From: Diaphorobacter sp. HDW4B
Lineage (GTDB): Bacteria; Pseudomonadota; Gammaproteobacteria; Burkholderiales; Burkholderiaceae_C
Length of the DNA: 64,000 nt
Direction of reading: 5' to 3'
Assembly (NCBI RefSeq): GCF_011305535.1
Contig: NZ_CP049905.1
Coordinates: 1,994,001 to 2,058,000 of the forward strand
Position 1 is the first letter of the stretch. Each line of letters starts with the position of its first letter. The notes under the pieces are model-generated. The model searched no databases, was not told where the DNA came from, and saw only the letters and a list, made by a program, of their open reading frames with translations. Position numbers and translations under genes: made by a program. Of this stretch, positions 32,227 to 40,743 are shown one piece after another.

Positions 32227-34341
32227 TCACAAGTCGATTCTTGCCAACGGCTGAATGTTGATTTCCTGCGTGAGCTCCTGATAGCTCAGCACCGGCAGCT
32301 CGTACAGGTCCTGCTCGATCATCTTGCGCAAGTAGCGGCGAATGTCCATCGATGTCAGCAGCACTGGCCGCTGCGCACTGGCACCCAGATCCCCCACTGC
32401 ACGCTTGATGTTGTCCACCAGTTGCTTGCCAACCGCCGGGTCCAGCGCCAGATAGCTGCCCGCCGACGTTTGACGGATGGCTCCGCGTACCGTGTCCTCC
32501 ACGTTGGGCGCAAGCAGGTAGGCCGCGAGCACGTTCTGGCCGCTGGAATACTTGTGGCTGATGTGGCGCTTGAGTGAGGAGCGCACATATTCGGTGAGCA
32601 GCACGGAGTCCTTTTCCTTCTGCCCCCACTCGATCAACGCCTCCAGAATCGCACGCAGATTGCGCACCGAAATGTCTTCGGACACTACACGTTGCAGGAT
32701 TTCCGCGATCTTCTGAATCGGCAGCACGCGCGTCACTTCCTTGACCAGATCCGGGAAGCGGTTCTCCATCGCCGTGAGCAGGAAGCGCGTTTCCTGAATG
32801 CCGAGAAAATCCGCCGAATACTTCTTGAGCACAAACGCAAGGTGATACGTCAGCACCTCGTTGGTGTCCATGAAAGGAATGCCCGCCTTCTGCATCGACT
32901 CTCGCGAACTCTCGGGCGTCCAGACGGTGGAGATATGCGGCAGAAAGTCGCGATCCGTCTCATACGGAATCTGCAGCGCATCGAGATTCGAAAGGTTCTC
33001 ACGCACCAGCAGATAACCGGGGCGCAAACGCCCTTGCGATACCGGCACTTCGGAGAGCATGAGCTGATAGGCCTCGTCCGGCAGCGAGTCATTGAAACGC
33101 AACTGGATGCCTGGAAAGGGCACGCCCAGATCGAAGTACAGAGCACGCCGAATCTTGAGCAGCGACTCGTTGAGGATCTCCGCATCGAACGCCTTCTGCA
33201 AATGCGAGGACACATCCATCAACAGCGGCACCGTCGGCGCGAACTCTTCGGAGCCGTCGACCGCCTTCTTCCTCGGCTTCTCGCCAGCGGCGGCCATGGC
33301 GGGCACCTCGGTCAACTCGCCGGTCTTCTCATCGACCACCTTGCGCGTGCTGCGCATGATCACAAAGCCGATGCCACCGATCACCACCGCGAGTGTCAGG
33401 AACACGGCAATCGGCATGCCGGGAATCATCCCCATGCCCAGCGCCACTGCTGCGGCGATCAACAGCGCGCGTGGCTGCGCCAGAATCTGTTGGCCAATGT
33501 CCTTGCCGACGTTGGAGGGCCCGTCGCCGGTCTGCACGCGCGTGACGATCATGCCCGCGCAGATGGCGATGAACAGTGCCGGAATCTGCGCGATCAGGCC
33601 GTCACCGATGGTCAGCACCGAGTATTGCTTGGCCGCATCGGCCGCCGTCATGCCGCGCTGCATGGTGCCGATCACGATGCCGCCCAGCAGGTTCACCGCC
33701 ACGATGATCAGGCCCGCGATCGCGTCGCCCTTCACGAACTTCATCGCACCGTCCATCGCGCCGTAGAGCTGGCTTTCCTTCTCCACGATGCCGCGGCGGC
33801 GCTTGGCCTCGTCCATGTCGATGGTGCCCGCGCGCATGTCGCCGTCGATCGACATCTGCTTGCCCGGCATCGCGTCGAGCGAAAAACGCGCCGCCACTTC
33901 GGCCACGCGCTCCGCGCCCTTGGTGATCACCACGAACTGCACGATGGTCAGGATCAGGAACACCACCAGACCCACCACCAGATTGCCGCCGACCACGAAG
34001 TTGCCGAAGGTGTAGATGATGTGGCCCGCATCGCCCTGCAGCAGAATCAGCCGCGTGGTCGCGATCGAGATGCCGAGTCGAAACAGCGTGGTCACCAGCA
34101 GCACCGAAGGGAACGACGAAAACGCCAGAGGCGACGGCAGGTACATGGCCACCATCAGCAGGATGGCCGAGATCGTCATGTTGATGCCGATGAGCGCGTC
34201 CACCAGCCAGGTCGGCAGTGGCAGGATCATCATGAAGATCACCGCCACGAGGAAGAACGCCAGGATCAGGTCGTTGCGGCTGGTGATGAGCTGCACGGCA
34301 CGCTGTGCACGGGCTCCGAAGGTGGCAGTGGCTTGGGTCAT
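32227..34341 (-). CDS. sctV: T3SS export gate protein SctV
   Basis: A 704-residue member of the FlhA/YscV family, of standard length. About eight membrane helices lie in residues 20-330, with the FHIPEP-type cytoplasmic loop (RFSLDAMPGKQMSIDGDMRAG) at about 150-165. A large cytoplasmic domain from about 365 to 704 forms the nonameric ring that receives substrates and chaperones (YLLVRENLSNLDALQIPYETDRDF). It follows sctY by 2 bp. Together with sctW, sycN-like, sctX and sctY it reproduces the order of the Yersinia virA operon. Confidence 0.95.
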   Translation of the reverse strand: MTQATATFGARAQRAVQLITSRNDLILAFFLVAVIFMMILPLPTWLVDALIGINMTISAILLMVAMYLPSPLAFSSFPSVLLVTTLFRLGISIATTRLILLQGDAGHIIYTFGNFVVGGNLVVGLVVFLILTIVQFVVITKGAERVAEVAARFSLDAMPGKQMSIDGDMRAGTIDMDEAKRRRGIVEKESQLYGAMDGAMKFVKGDAIAGLIIVAVNLLGGIVIGTMQRGMTAADAAKQYSVLTIGDGLIAQIPALFIAICAGMIVTRVQTGDGPSNVGKDIGQQILAQPRALLIAAAVALGMGMIPGMPIAVFLTLAVVIGGIGFVIMRSTRKVVDEKTGELTEVPAMAAAGEKPRKKAVDGSEEFAPTVPLLMDVSSHLQKAFDAEILNESLLKIRRALYFDLGVPFPGIQLRFNDSLPDEAYQLMLSEVPVSQGRLRPGYLLVRENLSNLDALQIPYETDRDFLPHISTVWTPESSRESMQKAGIPFMDTNEVLTYHLAFVLKKYSADFLGIQETRFLLTAMENRFPDLVKEVTRVLPIQKIAEILQRVVSEDISVRNLRAILEALIEWGQKEKDSVLLTEYVRSSLKRHISHKYSSGQNVLAAYLLAPNVEDTVRGAIRQTSAGSYLALDPAVGKQLVDNIKRAVGDLGASAQRPVLLTSMDIRRYLRKMIEQDLYELPVLSYQELTQEINIQPLARIDL

Positions 34342-34343
34342 GG

Positions 34344-34805
34344 TCAGCGAGTGGCGGCCTGAGGTTCGGAGTCTTGTGTGGTGTCTGCGGAATCGGCCGG
34401 CCGCATGGCGACAAACGCGCGCATCGCGCTGGCCGCCTCTTCATGGCGACCCAGCGCTTGCAGCGCCTGCCCGCGCACCAGATGGAAGGTGGCGTCCATG
34501 GCGCCCAGAATGGCAAGGCGGTCCAGCGTGTCCAGCGTGCGCTGCGGCTTGGCGGCCCGCAGTTGCGCCACGGCCAGCGTCATCAGCACCCGGGGTTGTT
34601 CGGGCTGCAATACATCGTGCGCAGCCGCCAGCACGGCGGCCTTGTCCGGCAAGCCGTTCTGCAGATAGATGTAGGCCAGCAAATCCATGAGCTCCAGCTC
34701 CACGGCTTCGCGGTCGCGCACCCTCGTGGCGGGCTCCGGCGACTCGGCCTGGCTCACAGGTCCTGCGGCATCGCTCACATCACTCAAATCGCTCATCGCA
34801 CTCAT
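34344..34805 (-). CDS. sctY: TPR chaperone SctY (YscY-like)
   Basis: A 153-residue protein with two to three tetratricopeptide helical pairs (LMDLLAYIYLQNGLPDKAAVLA, RTLDTLDRLAILGAMDATFHLVRGQALQALGRHEEA). It overlaps the sctX stop by 4 bases (ATGA) and lies 2 bp before sctV. YscY and its relatives bind YscX and the SctV cytoplasmic ring, so position and fold agree. An LcrH-type chaperone is the alternative reading. Confidence 0.75.
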   Translation of the reverse strand: MSAMSDLSDVSDAAGPVSQAESPEPATRVRDREAVELELMDLLAYIYLQNGLPDKAAVLAAAHDVLQPEQPRVLMTLAVAQLRAAKPQRTLDTLDRLAILGAMDATFHLVRGQALQALGRHEEAASAMRAFVAMRPADSADTTQDSEPQAATR

Positions 34806-35221
34806 CCCTGATACAGAGCGCTGCGATACATCGTCACCAGTTCGCGCAGGCTCACTTCATCGGCAAGCAGTCGCGAGGCGCGATTGAGCACACGCAGCTG
34901 CTCCTCCGAGCCCTCGCCACCATCGGCCCGCTGCGCCGCAGCATTCTTGATGCGATCCAGGGCTCCGGTCAGCGCCTGCCCGAACTTCACCGGAACCAGC
35001 AGATCACGATCCACCATGGTCGGGCGCAGTGACGACGAGATCGCATCGTCGAGCGTCTGGCGTTCCAGCAGCAACGAGAGCTGGGCACGAATCTCGCTGT
35101 CGGGCGGCGCGGAGAGCGAGCGCTCCGGCAGGCTCATGTCCGCCTGATCACGCGTGTAGGTGATGCTCTCGATACCCTTGTCAAAGTTCAGGCCCTGACT
35201 GCCTGGGGTGATCTTGTTCAT
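34802..35221 (-). CDS. sctX: T3SS protein SctX (YscX-like)
   Basis: A 139-residue protein from MNKITPGSQGLNFDKGIESIT. The C-terminus, LNRASRLLADEVSLRELVTMYRSALYQG, has the conserved ending of YscX proteins, and a TPR partner gene follows. YscX is itself exported early and binds YscY at the export gate. ATG 35221 is chosen since residues encoded upstream have no homologous character. An hrp-box-like motif at 35314-35341 starts a transcript 93 bp upstream. Confidence 0.8.
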   Translation of the reverse strand: MNKITPGSQGLNFDKGIESITYTRDQADMSLPERSLSAPPDSEIRAQLSLLLERQTLDDAISSSLRPTMVDRDLLVPVKFGQALTGALDRIKNAAAQRADGGEGSEEQLRVLNRASRLLADEVSLRELVTMYRSALYQG

Positions 35222-35313
35222 GGCGCGTGACGTCCTCGATGGGCAGGTTGACGAATGAATGGGCCGGAAGGAATGACCGGGAAAAGAGATCAGAAATCCG
35301 GCTGCGTAGCGAA

Positions 35314-35341
35314 TGAGTAACCAACGCGCCCCACTAGTTCC
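35314..35341 (-). promoter_or_regulatory. hrp-box-like promoter, minus strand
   Basis: GGAACT (35341-35336) and TTACTCA (ending 35314) on the minus strand in the fixed spacing. It lies in the gap between the SycN-like gene and sctX, giving sctX-sctY-sctV its own promoter. Confidence 0.7.
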
Positions 35342-35388
35342 ATCCCGCCGCAAAAACCTTGCACGCCTCCTTGCACGCCCGCATCACG

Positions 35389-35772
35389 TCATGCGTGAGC
35401 CACCGCCGACTGGTGCCATTGGCGCAAAAAGTCATAGCAATCACGGATCGCCCGCGCGGTCACCGCATCCTGCGGCAGGCGCGTGCCCAGCACCAGCCAA
35501 TGGCCTGCAGGCGTCGCACGCAAGCCCACTTGCAACGGATGCCGCGCACTGCGGATCGAGGCTGCAGCACGCATCTGCTCCAGCAGCGTGCGTTCCATGT
35601 CATAGCGCAGCGGCTGCGACCACAGCACCAGCACATCGTCCTCGGACTGCACCACGCCGAGCAGACTTTCGTCGCCCATGCGGAACTGCACCTCATCGCC
35701 CGAACCCAGTTCGGCCGCATCCAGCCCCACCTCGTGGCAGAAATCTGCCAGCGCCTGTTGAAAGTTAGCCAT
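35389..35772 (-). CDS. SycN/CesT-like T3SS chaperone
   Basis: A 127-residue class I chaperone-like protein: helix NFQQALADFCHEVGLDAAEL, strands GDEVQFRMGDESLLGVVQS and VLVLWSQPL, then HPLQVGLRATPAGHWLVLGTRLP and a final helix. Its ATG lies in the stop of sctW (TGATG), so the two are translationally coupled. In Yersinia SycN with YscB chaperones YopN, so this protein probably binds SctW. A GTG three bases upstream is an equivalent start. Confidence 0.75.
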   Translation of the reverse strand: MANFQQALADFCHEVGLDAAELGSGDEVQFRMGDESLLGVVQSEDDVLVLWSQPLRYDMERTLLEQMRAAASIRSARHPLQVGLRATPAGHWLVLGTRLPQDAVTARAIRDCYDFLRQWHQSAVAHA

Positions 35773-36881
35773 CACCCACCTTCCTCTTCACGTTCAATTG
35801 CCTTGTCCAGTGCGTCCTGCAGGGCATTGAGCACGCCCTGGCGCTGATCGGCATCGACAAAGACGCGCTCAGGCATGCTGCGCATCAGCGACTTCAGGCC
35901 GGTCAACATGTGGATCTGCGCTTCGGTCGTGCGTGCGCCCTGCTTTTCGACCAGCGTCGCAAAGCGCGAGCCGGCCACCCATTTCTCCGAACTCAGCGTC
36001 ACCAGCTCCTTGGTCAGCGCCACGGCATCGCCGCCCAAGGAGCCATGCCGAGCCGCCAGTTGCGCGAACAATTCCTTGGCCGAATCGAGCACCGTGGCCA
36101 CCACGCGCAGGTGGTAGAGGTCCTGGATCAGGTTCTGCAGCCGCGTGGGATCGCAGGAGCTGCGCGCGGCCGCCACGTCCTGCCCCAATGCCTTGACGAG
36201 GCGGTCCATGCCCACCGCGAAGTCCTTGGGGCCGAAGCGCGACAGCGCCAGCGACAGCGTGCCCACCAAAGTGGGCTCGCCCAGCACGATGTCGGTGTAG
36301 GTCTGCTGAAACTCCTGCAGCTCCTCCTTGGAGCCCATACCTTCGCTGGCCGCGCCCAGAGTGTTGAGGTCGGCGCGAATCTGCGGGCCGGCCTCCATGT
36401 CGAGGTCATCGAGCGCCTCGCGAATGGCGTCCAGCACCTCGCCATCCGAGCCCTCTTCCTCGCCCTTGTTCAACGCATATTGCAGCGCCAGAAACTGGTC
36501 CGACGCGCGCCCGAACTTCTGCCGCGCCAGCCGCCCGGGGTCTTGTCGCCCAGCCAGCATCAGGTGGGCGAACATCGCCTCTTCCTCGGCGTTTTCGAAA
36601 GTTTCCGAGGCCTCCATGCACTCGGCCACCTCGTCCTTGTTCATGCGTTCGAGCGAGCGCATCGTGTCCTTCTTGCGCTCGGCTGCATTCTTGGACTCGG
36701 CCTTGGACGAGTTGAACAGACTCAGCTCCTCGGCCGACTCCGTGATCAGCATGGCCTCGTCTTCCACCTCGATCAACATCCCCTCGAACTCGCCACGGCT
36801 GCGCGCGCCCCCACCACGGTCAAGGCCACGGGCGTTGTCGCCCTGGGCTGCGTAATTGGAGAAACCTTCGATTTTGGACAT
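35772..36881 (-). CDS. sctW: T3SS gatekeeper SctW (YopN-TyeA fusion type)
   Basis: A 369-residue protein whose length equals YopN plus TyeA, with an HrpJ/YopN domain at about residues 55-220 (RMNKDEVAECMEASETFENAEEEAMFAHL) and a TyeA-like C-terminal helical domain (LVTLSSEKWVAGSRFATL..LKSLMRSMPERVF). It is like Bordetella BopN and Salmonella InvE/SsaL, where both are one chain. It blocks effector release until host contact. It is the first gene of its unit, 33 bp downstream of an hrp-box-like motif. Confidence 0.85.
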   Translation of the reverse strand: MSKIEGFSNYAAQGDNARGLDRGGGARSRGEFEGMLIEVEDEAMLITESAEELSLFNSSKAESKNAAERKKDTMRSLERMNKDEVAECMEASETFENAEEEAMFAHLMLAGRQDPGRLARQKFGRASDQFLALQYALNKGEEEGSDGEVLDAIREALDDLDMEAGPQIRADLNTLGAASEGMGSKEELQEFQQTYTDIVLGEPTLVGTLSLALSRFGPKDFAVGMDRLVKALGQDVAAARSSCDPTRLQNLIQDLYHLRVVATVLDSAKELFAQLAARHGSLGGDAVALTKELVTLSSEKWVAGSRFATLVEKQGARTTEAQIHMLTGLKSLMRSMPERVFVDADQRQGVLNALQDALDKAIEREEEGG

Positions 36882-36913
36882 GGTGCGGCTCAATGAAGCT
36901 CTGTTCAGCTCAC

Positions 36914-36941
36914 TTGGTAACGCGCGAGGAGATCCAGTTCC
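36914..36941 (-). promoter_or_regulatory. hrp-box-like promoter for sctW
   Basis: On the minus strand GGAACT (36941-36936) and TTACCAA (ending 36914) with the fixed spacing, 33 bp upstream of the sctW ATG. It is back to back with the plus-strand copy at 37011-37038. Confidence 0.7.
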
Positions 36942-37010
36942 ATGTCCAGTCCATGGCTGCCGTGCACAGGGCCGCCGAACCGCTCCTTCGCAGAAATTTT
37001 CCGGGCGCAT

Positions 37011-37038
37011 GGAACTGGTCGCAGAAGGCGGTTACTTA
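37011..37038 (+). promoter_or_regulatory. hrp-box-like promoter for the large plus-strand T3SS operon
   Basis: GGAACT 37011-37016 and TTACTTA 37032-37038 with the fixed spacing, 55 bp upstream of the ATG at 37093. It probably drives the long run of genes to sctC, since the gaps between them are short. Confidence 0.75.
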
Positions 37039-37092
37039 CCCATCAATCGAGCAACACAGCTCACCACCAACCCCTTCCACAGGAGCACCGCC

Positions 37093-37401
37093 ATGACCGC
37101 ACGTCCGGATCCGCAAGAAATCATCGCTGCATCGGAGCGCCTGCTGGCCGAAGCCCAGCAGCTGATTGACCAGGCGGACGCCAAGCTGCGCAGCGATGGC
37201 CTTGACCCAGCCAAGTTCCTCTCCACCGCTGCCTCGGAACAGGCCGAAAAGGAAGGCCGGGCGCTCTTTGAGGCCGACATGCTGGCCATCGAGCGCGAAG
37301 TGGAGGCCGAGCGCATGCGCCTGCAGTTCCACAACCCGCAGACCAATGCGGCCAGCAAACCAGTCAGCGGCGGAGTCCGCCGGCCACGCAACATGATTTG
37401 A
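37093..37401 (+). CDS. Small coiled-coil protein, first gene of main T3SS operon
   Basis: A 102-residue acidic, helical protein: DPQEIIAASERLLAEAQQLIDQADAKL, then EQAEKEGRALFEADMLAIEREVEAERMRL, then a basic C-terminus GGVRRPRNMI. There is no signal or membrane segment, and AGGAG precedes the ATG. I do not recognise the family. Its place just before the two tip-like proteins suggests a chaperone or assembly factor for them, as small coiled-coil partners are usual there. This is inference. Confidence 0.6.
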   Translation: MTARPDPQEIIAASERLLAEAQQLIDQADAKLRSDGLDPAKFLSTAASEQAEKEGRALFEADMLAIEREVEAERMRLQFHNPQTNAASKPVSGGVRRPRNMI

Positions 37402-37484
37402 TTGATTGATTCGAGCCGAACCAACCGCCCATCCGATGAACTGAATATCACCCATCTCGATATTCGCAACCGACGAGAGCCATT

Positions 37485-38066
37485 ATGGGAAACGCCAGCA
37501 ATTCAATAACTTTGCAAAATTCCGGCCTGCTCGGCATTGGAAACGTCGACGCCAAGACAGCGGATATTGATGTCATCATGACCATGCTGGAATCGCAGAC
37601 AAGGCGTACCCAGCACCTCGATGTGGCCGTATCGGCCCAAATGCGCGAGATGAAGCTGAACAATGCCAAAACCGCCTCGACCAATGCCTTGTTGAGCGAA
37701 CTGCGTGGTTTGAACAACTGCGTTCGCAAGCACGACAAGGGAAAAGATGGTGGCATGGATGACAAGTACAAGACCGATGGCAAGGTCATCCCTCCCAAAG
37801 ATCCCACCGCAAATTCGTTCAAAGAAAAAATCAGAGTCCTGTGCAGTGAACTGAATATCAAATTCACGGATAAAAATCCCGGCGAATTGGAAGTGATGAT
37901 CCAGAACGTCAAATCCACACTGGATGGTCTTTCCAATGATCAGCAAATGCATATGACCCGCCTTCAAAACCTCATGTCCAAACGAAATGAGTGTTTTGAC
38001 ACCATGACCAATACATTGCGAAAAATCCAGGAACAAAAAGACCGGATGATTGCGCACATCAGCTGA
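37485..38066 (+). CDS. Candidate needle-tip/filament protein 1
   Basis: A 193-residue helical protein without signal peptide. N-terminal helices (IDVIMTMLESQTRRTQHLDVAVSAQMREMKLNNAKTA) precede a Lys/Asp-rich variable middle. The C-terminal helix MTRLQNLMSKRNECFDTMTNTLRKIQEQKDRMIAHI resembles the end of EspA/SseB/Bsp22-type secreted tip or filament proteins. The C-terminal pattern is shared with the next gene, so they look like diverged paralogues. Base composition is lower in G+C than in neighbouring genes. Bordetella Bsp22 occupies a similar place upstream of the translocators. Confidence 0.55.
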   Translation: MGNASNSITLQNSGLLGIGNVDAKTADIDVIMTMLESQTRRTQHLDVAVSAQMREMKLNNAKTASTNALLSELRGLNNCVRKHDKGKDGGMDDKYKTDGKVIPPKDPTANSFKEKIRVLCSELNIKFTDKNPGELEVMIQNVKSTLDGLSNDQQMHMTRLQNLMSKRNECFDTMTNTLRKIQEQKDRMIAHIS

Positions 38067-38095
38067 CCCGCACGCAAACCAATCAGGAGAGCAAC

Positions 38096-38866
38096 ATGGA
38101 CCTCAATGCAGCCGTCAGGGCAGACAGCCTCACTCTGGCCGAATTCCAGTCGATGGACACCGAGACGATGCTTTACTTCGTCCAATTGAAACGCGCCACG
38201 GACCTTGAAGACAAGTTGCGCGAGAAAATGGAGAAGGTGGCCAAGAATATCGACAATCATGGTGCCGACAGCACCAAGATCAACGACAACCTGAATGAAA
38301 TAGCGCGGATGGAAAAAACTGGGCAAGTGGACCCCTCCAAATTCCAGGATCCTAAAGGGGAGAAATTGCTCGAAATTCTAAAAAACCCAGCCGCAGATGG
38401 CTCCGTTACCCTGACGAATGAACAAATCGATCTTCTAAATGAACGAATGGGGATGGGATGGGGTGTATATGGCACGACAGATATTCACGTTTTAAAAGAA
38501 GGCTGGTCCTATAGCACTTCTAATAAAGACTCTGTAACTATTCTTCCAGTCAAACAATCGGACGGAAACTTTAAAATCACAGTTCCTGAAAATGTCAAAT
38601 GGCAAGTATATGGCCGGATTGAAACCACCATAAACTGGAAAGTCAATGGCAAAGACACTCAGACAGCCATTGACAAAGCCATCTCTGACCTCAAGACAGA
38701 AAATGAATCCTTGAAGGTCAAGGTGGATACCGCCACCAATCTGCAGCAATTGGACATGATCGAGTTGCAGCAACTCATGACCAATATGAATCAGGCCTTC
38801 GACATGGTGTCCAACGCCATGAAGAAATTCGCCGAGACCAAGGGCGGAATCATCCGCAATATGTGA
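38096..38866 (+). CDS. Candidate needle-tip/filament protein 2
   Basis: A 256-residue protein with helices at both ends and a beta-rich, clearly A/T-rich insert in the middle (residues about 80-190, encoded at roughly 38340-38690). N-terminal: TLAEFQSMDTETMLYFVQLKRATDLEDKL. C-terminal: DMIELQQLMTNMNQAFDMVSNAMKKFAETKGGIIRNM, which parallels the previous gene and EspA/SseB-type tip proteins. A helical frame with a variable exposed insert suits a surface tip. It is followed by an LcrH-type chaperone and the translocators. Confidence 0.55.
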   Translation: MDLNAAVRADSLTLAEFQSMDTETMLYFVQLKRATDLEDKLREKMEKVAKNIDNHGADSTKINDNLNEIARMEKTGQVDPSKFQDPKGEKLLEILKNPAADGSVTLTNEQIDLLNERMGMGWGVYGTTDIHVLKEGWSYSTSNKDSVTILPVKQSDGNFKITVPENVKWQVYGRIETTINWKVNGKDTQTAIDKAISDLKTENESLKVKVDTATNLQQLDMIELQQLMTNMNQAFDMVSNAMKKFAETKGGIIRNM

Positions 38867-38886
38867 TTCGCAGGGAGCAGTAGATC

Positions 38887-39447
38887 ATGGAAGCCAACCC
38901 AACCGCATCGGCCGCCGGAGCCCATCCGCCGAACCTGGAGACGCAGGTGCTCGATCTGTTTGCCGCAGGCGTCACGCTGGGCGACATGTTTCATTTTTCC
39001 GAGCATGACTACGAGGCGGTCTACGCCCTCGCGCACAGCCTGTACAGCCAGGGGCGTTTTGATGACGCCATGCGCCTGTTCGCATTTCTCACGGCCAGCA
39101 GCCCCTATGAGAAGCGCTTTGCCAACGCGCTGGCGTCCAGCATGCAGATGCTCAAGATGTACAAGCAGGCCATCGAGTACTACAGCGTGGCCTCGGTCAT
39201 GGATTTGATGGACCCCATGCCCACCTTCCACACGGCCGAGTGCCTGATGGCGCTGAGCCACTACCCCGAAGCTCGCCAGGCGCTGGAGCTGGTGCTGCGC
39301 CAAACGCAGACGCCGGAGCGCGAGGCCCTGCGGGCCCGTGCCACTGCCTTGCTGGAGCACATGAGCGAGAAGAAGCTCGGCGAAGGCGAGCGCCCACTCA
39401 TCGATTTGGCGAAGCTCGATGAAGAGTCCGCCAAGTCAACCCTTTGA
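38887..39447 (+). CDS. SycD/LcrH-type class II translocator chaperone 1
   Basis: A 186-residue protein with the three tandem TPR motifs of the LcrH/SycD family: ALAHSLYSQGRFDDAMRLFAFLTASSPYEKRFANALASSMQMLKMYKQAIEYYSVAS, then TAECLMALSHYPEARQALELVL. It directly precedes the SctE-like translocator and is probably its chaperone. AGGGAG precedes the ATG. Confidence 0.88.
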   Translation: MEANPTASAAGAHPPNLETQVLDLFAAGVTLGDMFHFSEHDYEAVYALAHSLYSQGRFDDAMRLFAFLTASSPYEKRFANALASSMQMLKMYKQAIEYYSVASVMDLMDPMPTFHTAECLMALSHYPEARQALELVLRQTQTPEREALRARATALLEHMSEKKLGEGERPLIDLAKLDEESAKSTL

Positions 39448-39486
39448 ACTGCCACCACCACTACAACACCACCAGGGAGCAAAGTC

Positions 39487-40704
39487 ATGACGGGAACCAG
39501 AACAGTCGGCAGCATGGGCAACATGGGAATGGGCGGCCTGCAGACCATGGAAGAGACGGGCGATGGCAACCCCATCGTCAACGATCAGGATGAGCAGATC
39601 GATCCCGAGTTGACGCGGGACATCGGACGCAAAAGCCAGCCCCTCGGCACCACGGGCCACACGCCCGCCGACGAACAGGCCGGCATCTTCAACGCCATGG
39701 GCGCTCCGGCCATCGGCGACGTCATGACCGGCTTTTCCGCCGAAGAAATGGCGATTGCACTGCAGGCCATCCAGAACAAGGTGCAGCAGCAGCAGATGCT
39801 GACCGCCAAGGAAGGCATCAAGCTCAGCAAGACGCAGATCGATCAGGCCAATCAGAAGTCCATGGACAAGATCAAGGACTGGATCAAGGCCAGCGATGAC
39901 GCGGCCGCCAAGGCCAAGAAGAAGTCGATCTTTGGTTGGTTGTCCATCATCGCGTCGGCCATCGCCTGCGTGGTGGCGGTGGTCGCCACGGTGGCCACGG
40001 GTGGCTTGGCCTCCCCGCTGCTGGCGGTGGCGGTGGTCGGCGTGGCAACGCTCGCCTATTCGGCAGGCAAGATGGTGCTGGAGAAGTTCGGCGTTCAAGG
40101 CGACCTCTCGGACCTCTTCACCTTTGTTGCCAACAAGGTGATGCAGATTCTTCCCATCCCGGAAGAAAAGCGCGAGGCCATTGCACAGATCGTGGGCTGC
40201 GGTCTGGTGATGCTGGCGACCGGCGGCGCCACCCTGGTGGTGGACCCGACCGTGTTCAGCAAGGTGGTCGGCGGCTCGGCAGCGCTCGTCACGGACAACA
40301 AGGAGGTCCTCGGCTGGGTGAACATGGTGGCAACGGCAGCGGCGGCCGTCGGCACGGCCATTGCCCTGACCGTCATGACCGGCGGCGGCGGATCGGCCAA
40401 GGCGGTGTCCGGAATCATCAACGCCATCAGCGCGGCGGGCAGCGCAGCGCAGAACATCGGCTCCGGCGTGATGGATCTGGAGATCGCCAAGGACGTGAAG
40501 GCCGGTGATCAGGCCAAGGCTGAGAAGAAGGAAATGGATGCCTTCCTGCTGAAGCTGCAGCGACTGCTGGAGGAGGACACCGAGCAACTCAAGAAGGTGC
40601 TGCAGGAGCTGGAAGAAGGCTTCGCCTCGATCTCGCAGATTCTGTCCGAGAGCGCTGCAAGCCGCACCCAGATCACGTCCAACATCGGCCGCACGATGGC
40701 CTGA
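39487..40704 (+). CDS. sctE: Major translocator SctE (YopB/BopB-like)
   Basis: A 405-residue secreted translocator with a polar Gly/Met-rich N-terminus and a coiled coil (IQNKVQQQQMLTAKEGIKLSKTQIDQANQ). A basic KAKKKS precedes two adjacent hydrophobic helices (about 148-195: FGWLSIIASAIACVVAVVATVATGG). A further hydrophobic stretch at about 235-255 and 280-300 and a C-terminal amphipathic coiled coil follow. This is the plan of YopB/IpaB/BopB, which inserts into the host membrane to form the pore with SctB. It is flanked by class II chaperones. Confidence 0.85.
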   Translation: MTGTRTVGSMGNMGMGGLQTMEETGDGNPIVNDQDEQIDPELTRDIGRKSQPLGTTGHTPADEQAGIFNAMGAPAIGDVMTGFSAEEMAIALQAIQNKVQQQQMLTAKEGIKLSKTQIDQANQKSMDKIKDWIKASDDAAAKAKKKSIFGWLSIIASAIACVVAVVATVATGGLASPLLAVAVVGVATLAYSAGKMVLEKFGVQGDLSDLFTFVANKVMQILPIPEEKREAIAQIVGCGLVMLATGGATLVVDPTVFSKVVGGSAALVTDNKEVLGWVNMVATAAAAVGTAIALTVMTGGGGSAKAVSGIINAISAAGSAAQNIGSGVMDLEIAKDVKAGDQAKAEKKEMDAFLLKLQRLLEEDTEQLKKVLQELEEGFASISQILSESAASRTQITSNIGRTMA

Positions 40705-40743
40705 TGCCCCAATGACCCGCACCCCCATTGCACAGAGGTTCCC

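Noticed and set aside
37485-38866. Mobile-element origin of the A/T-rich stretch
   Set aside because: No transposase, terminal repeats or target duplication visible; frames are intact and in operon order, so it is treated as a variable protein domain.
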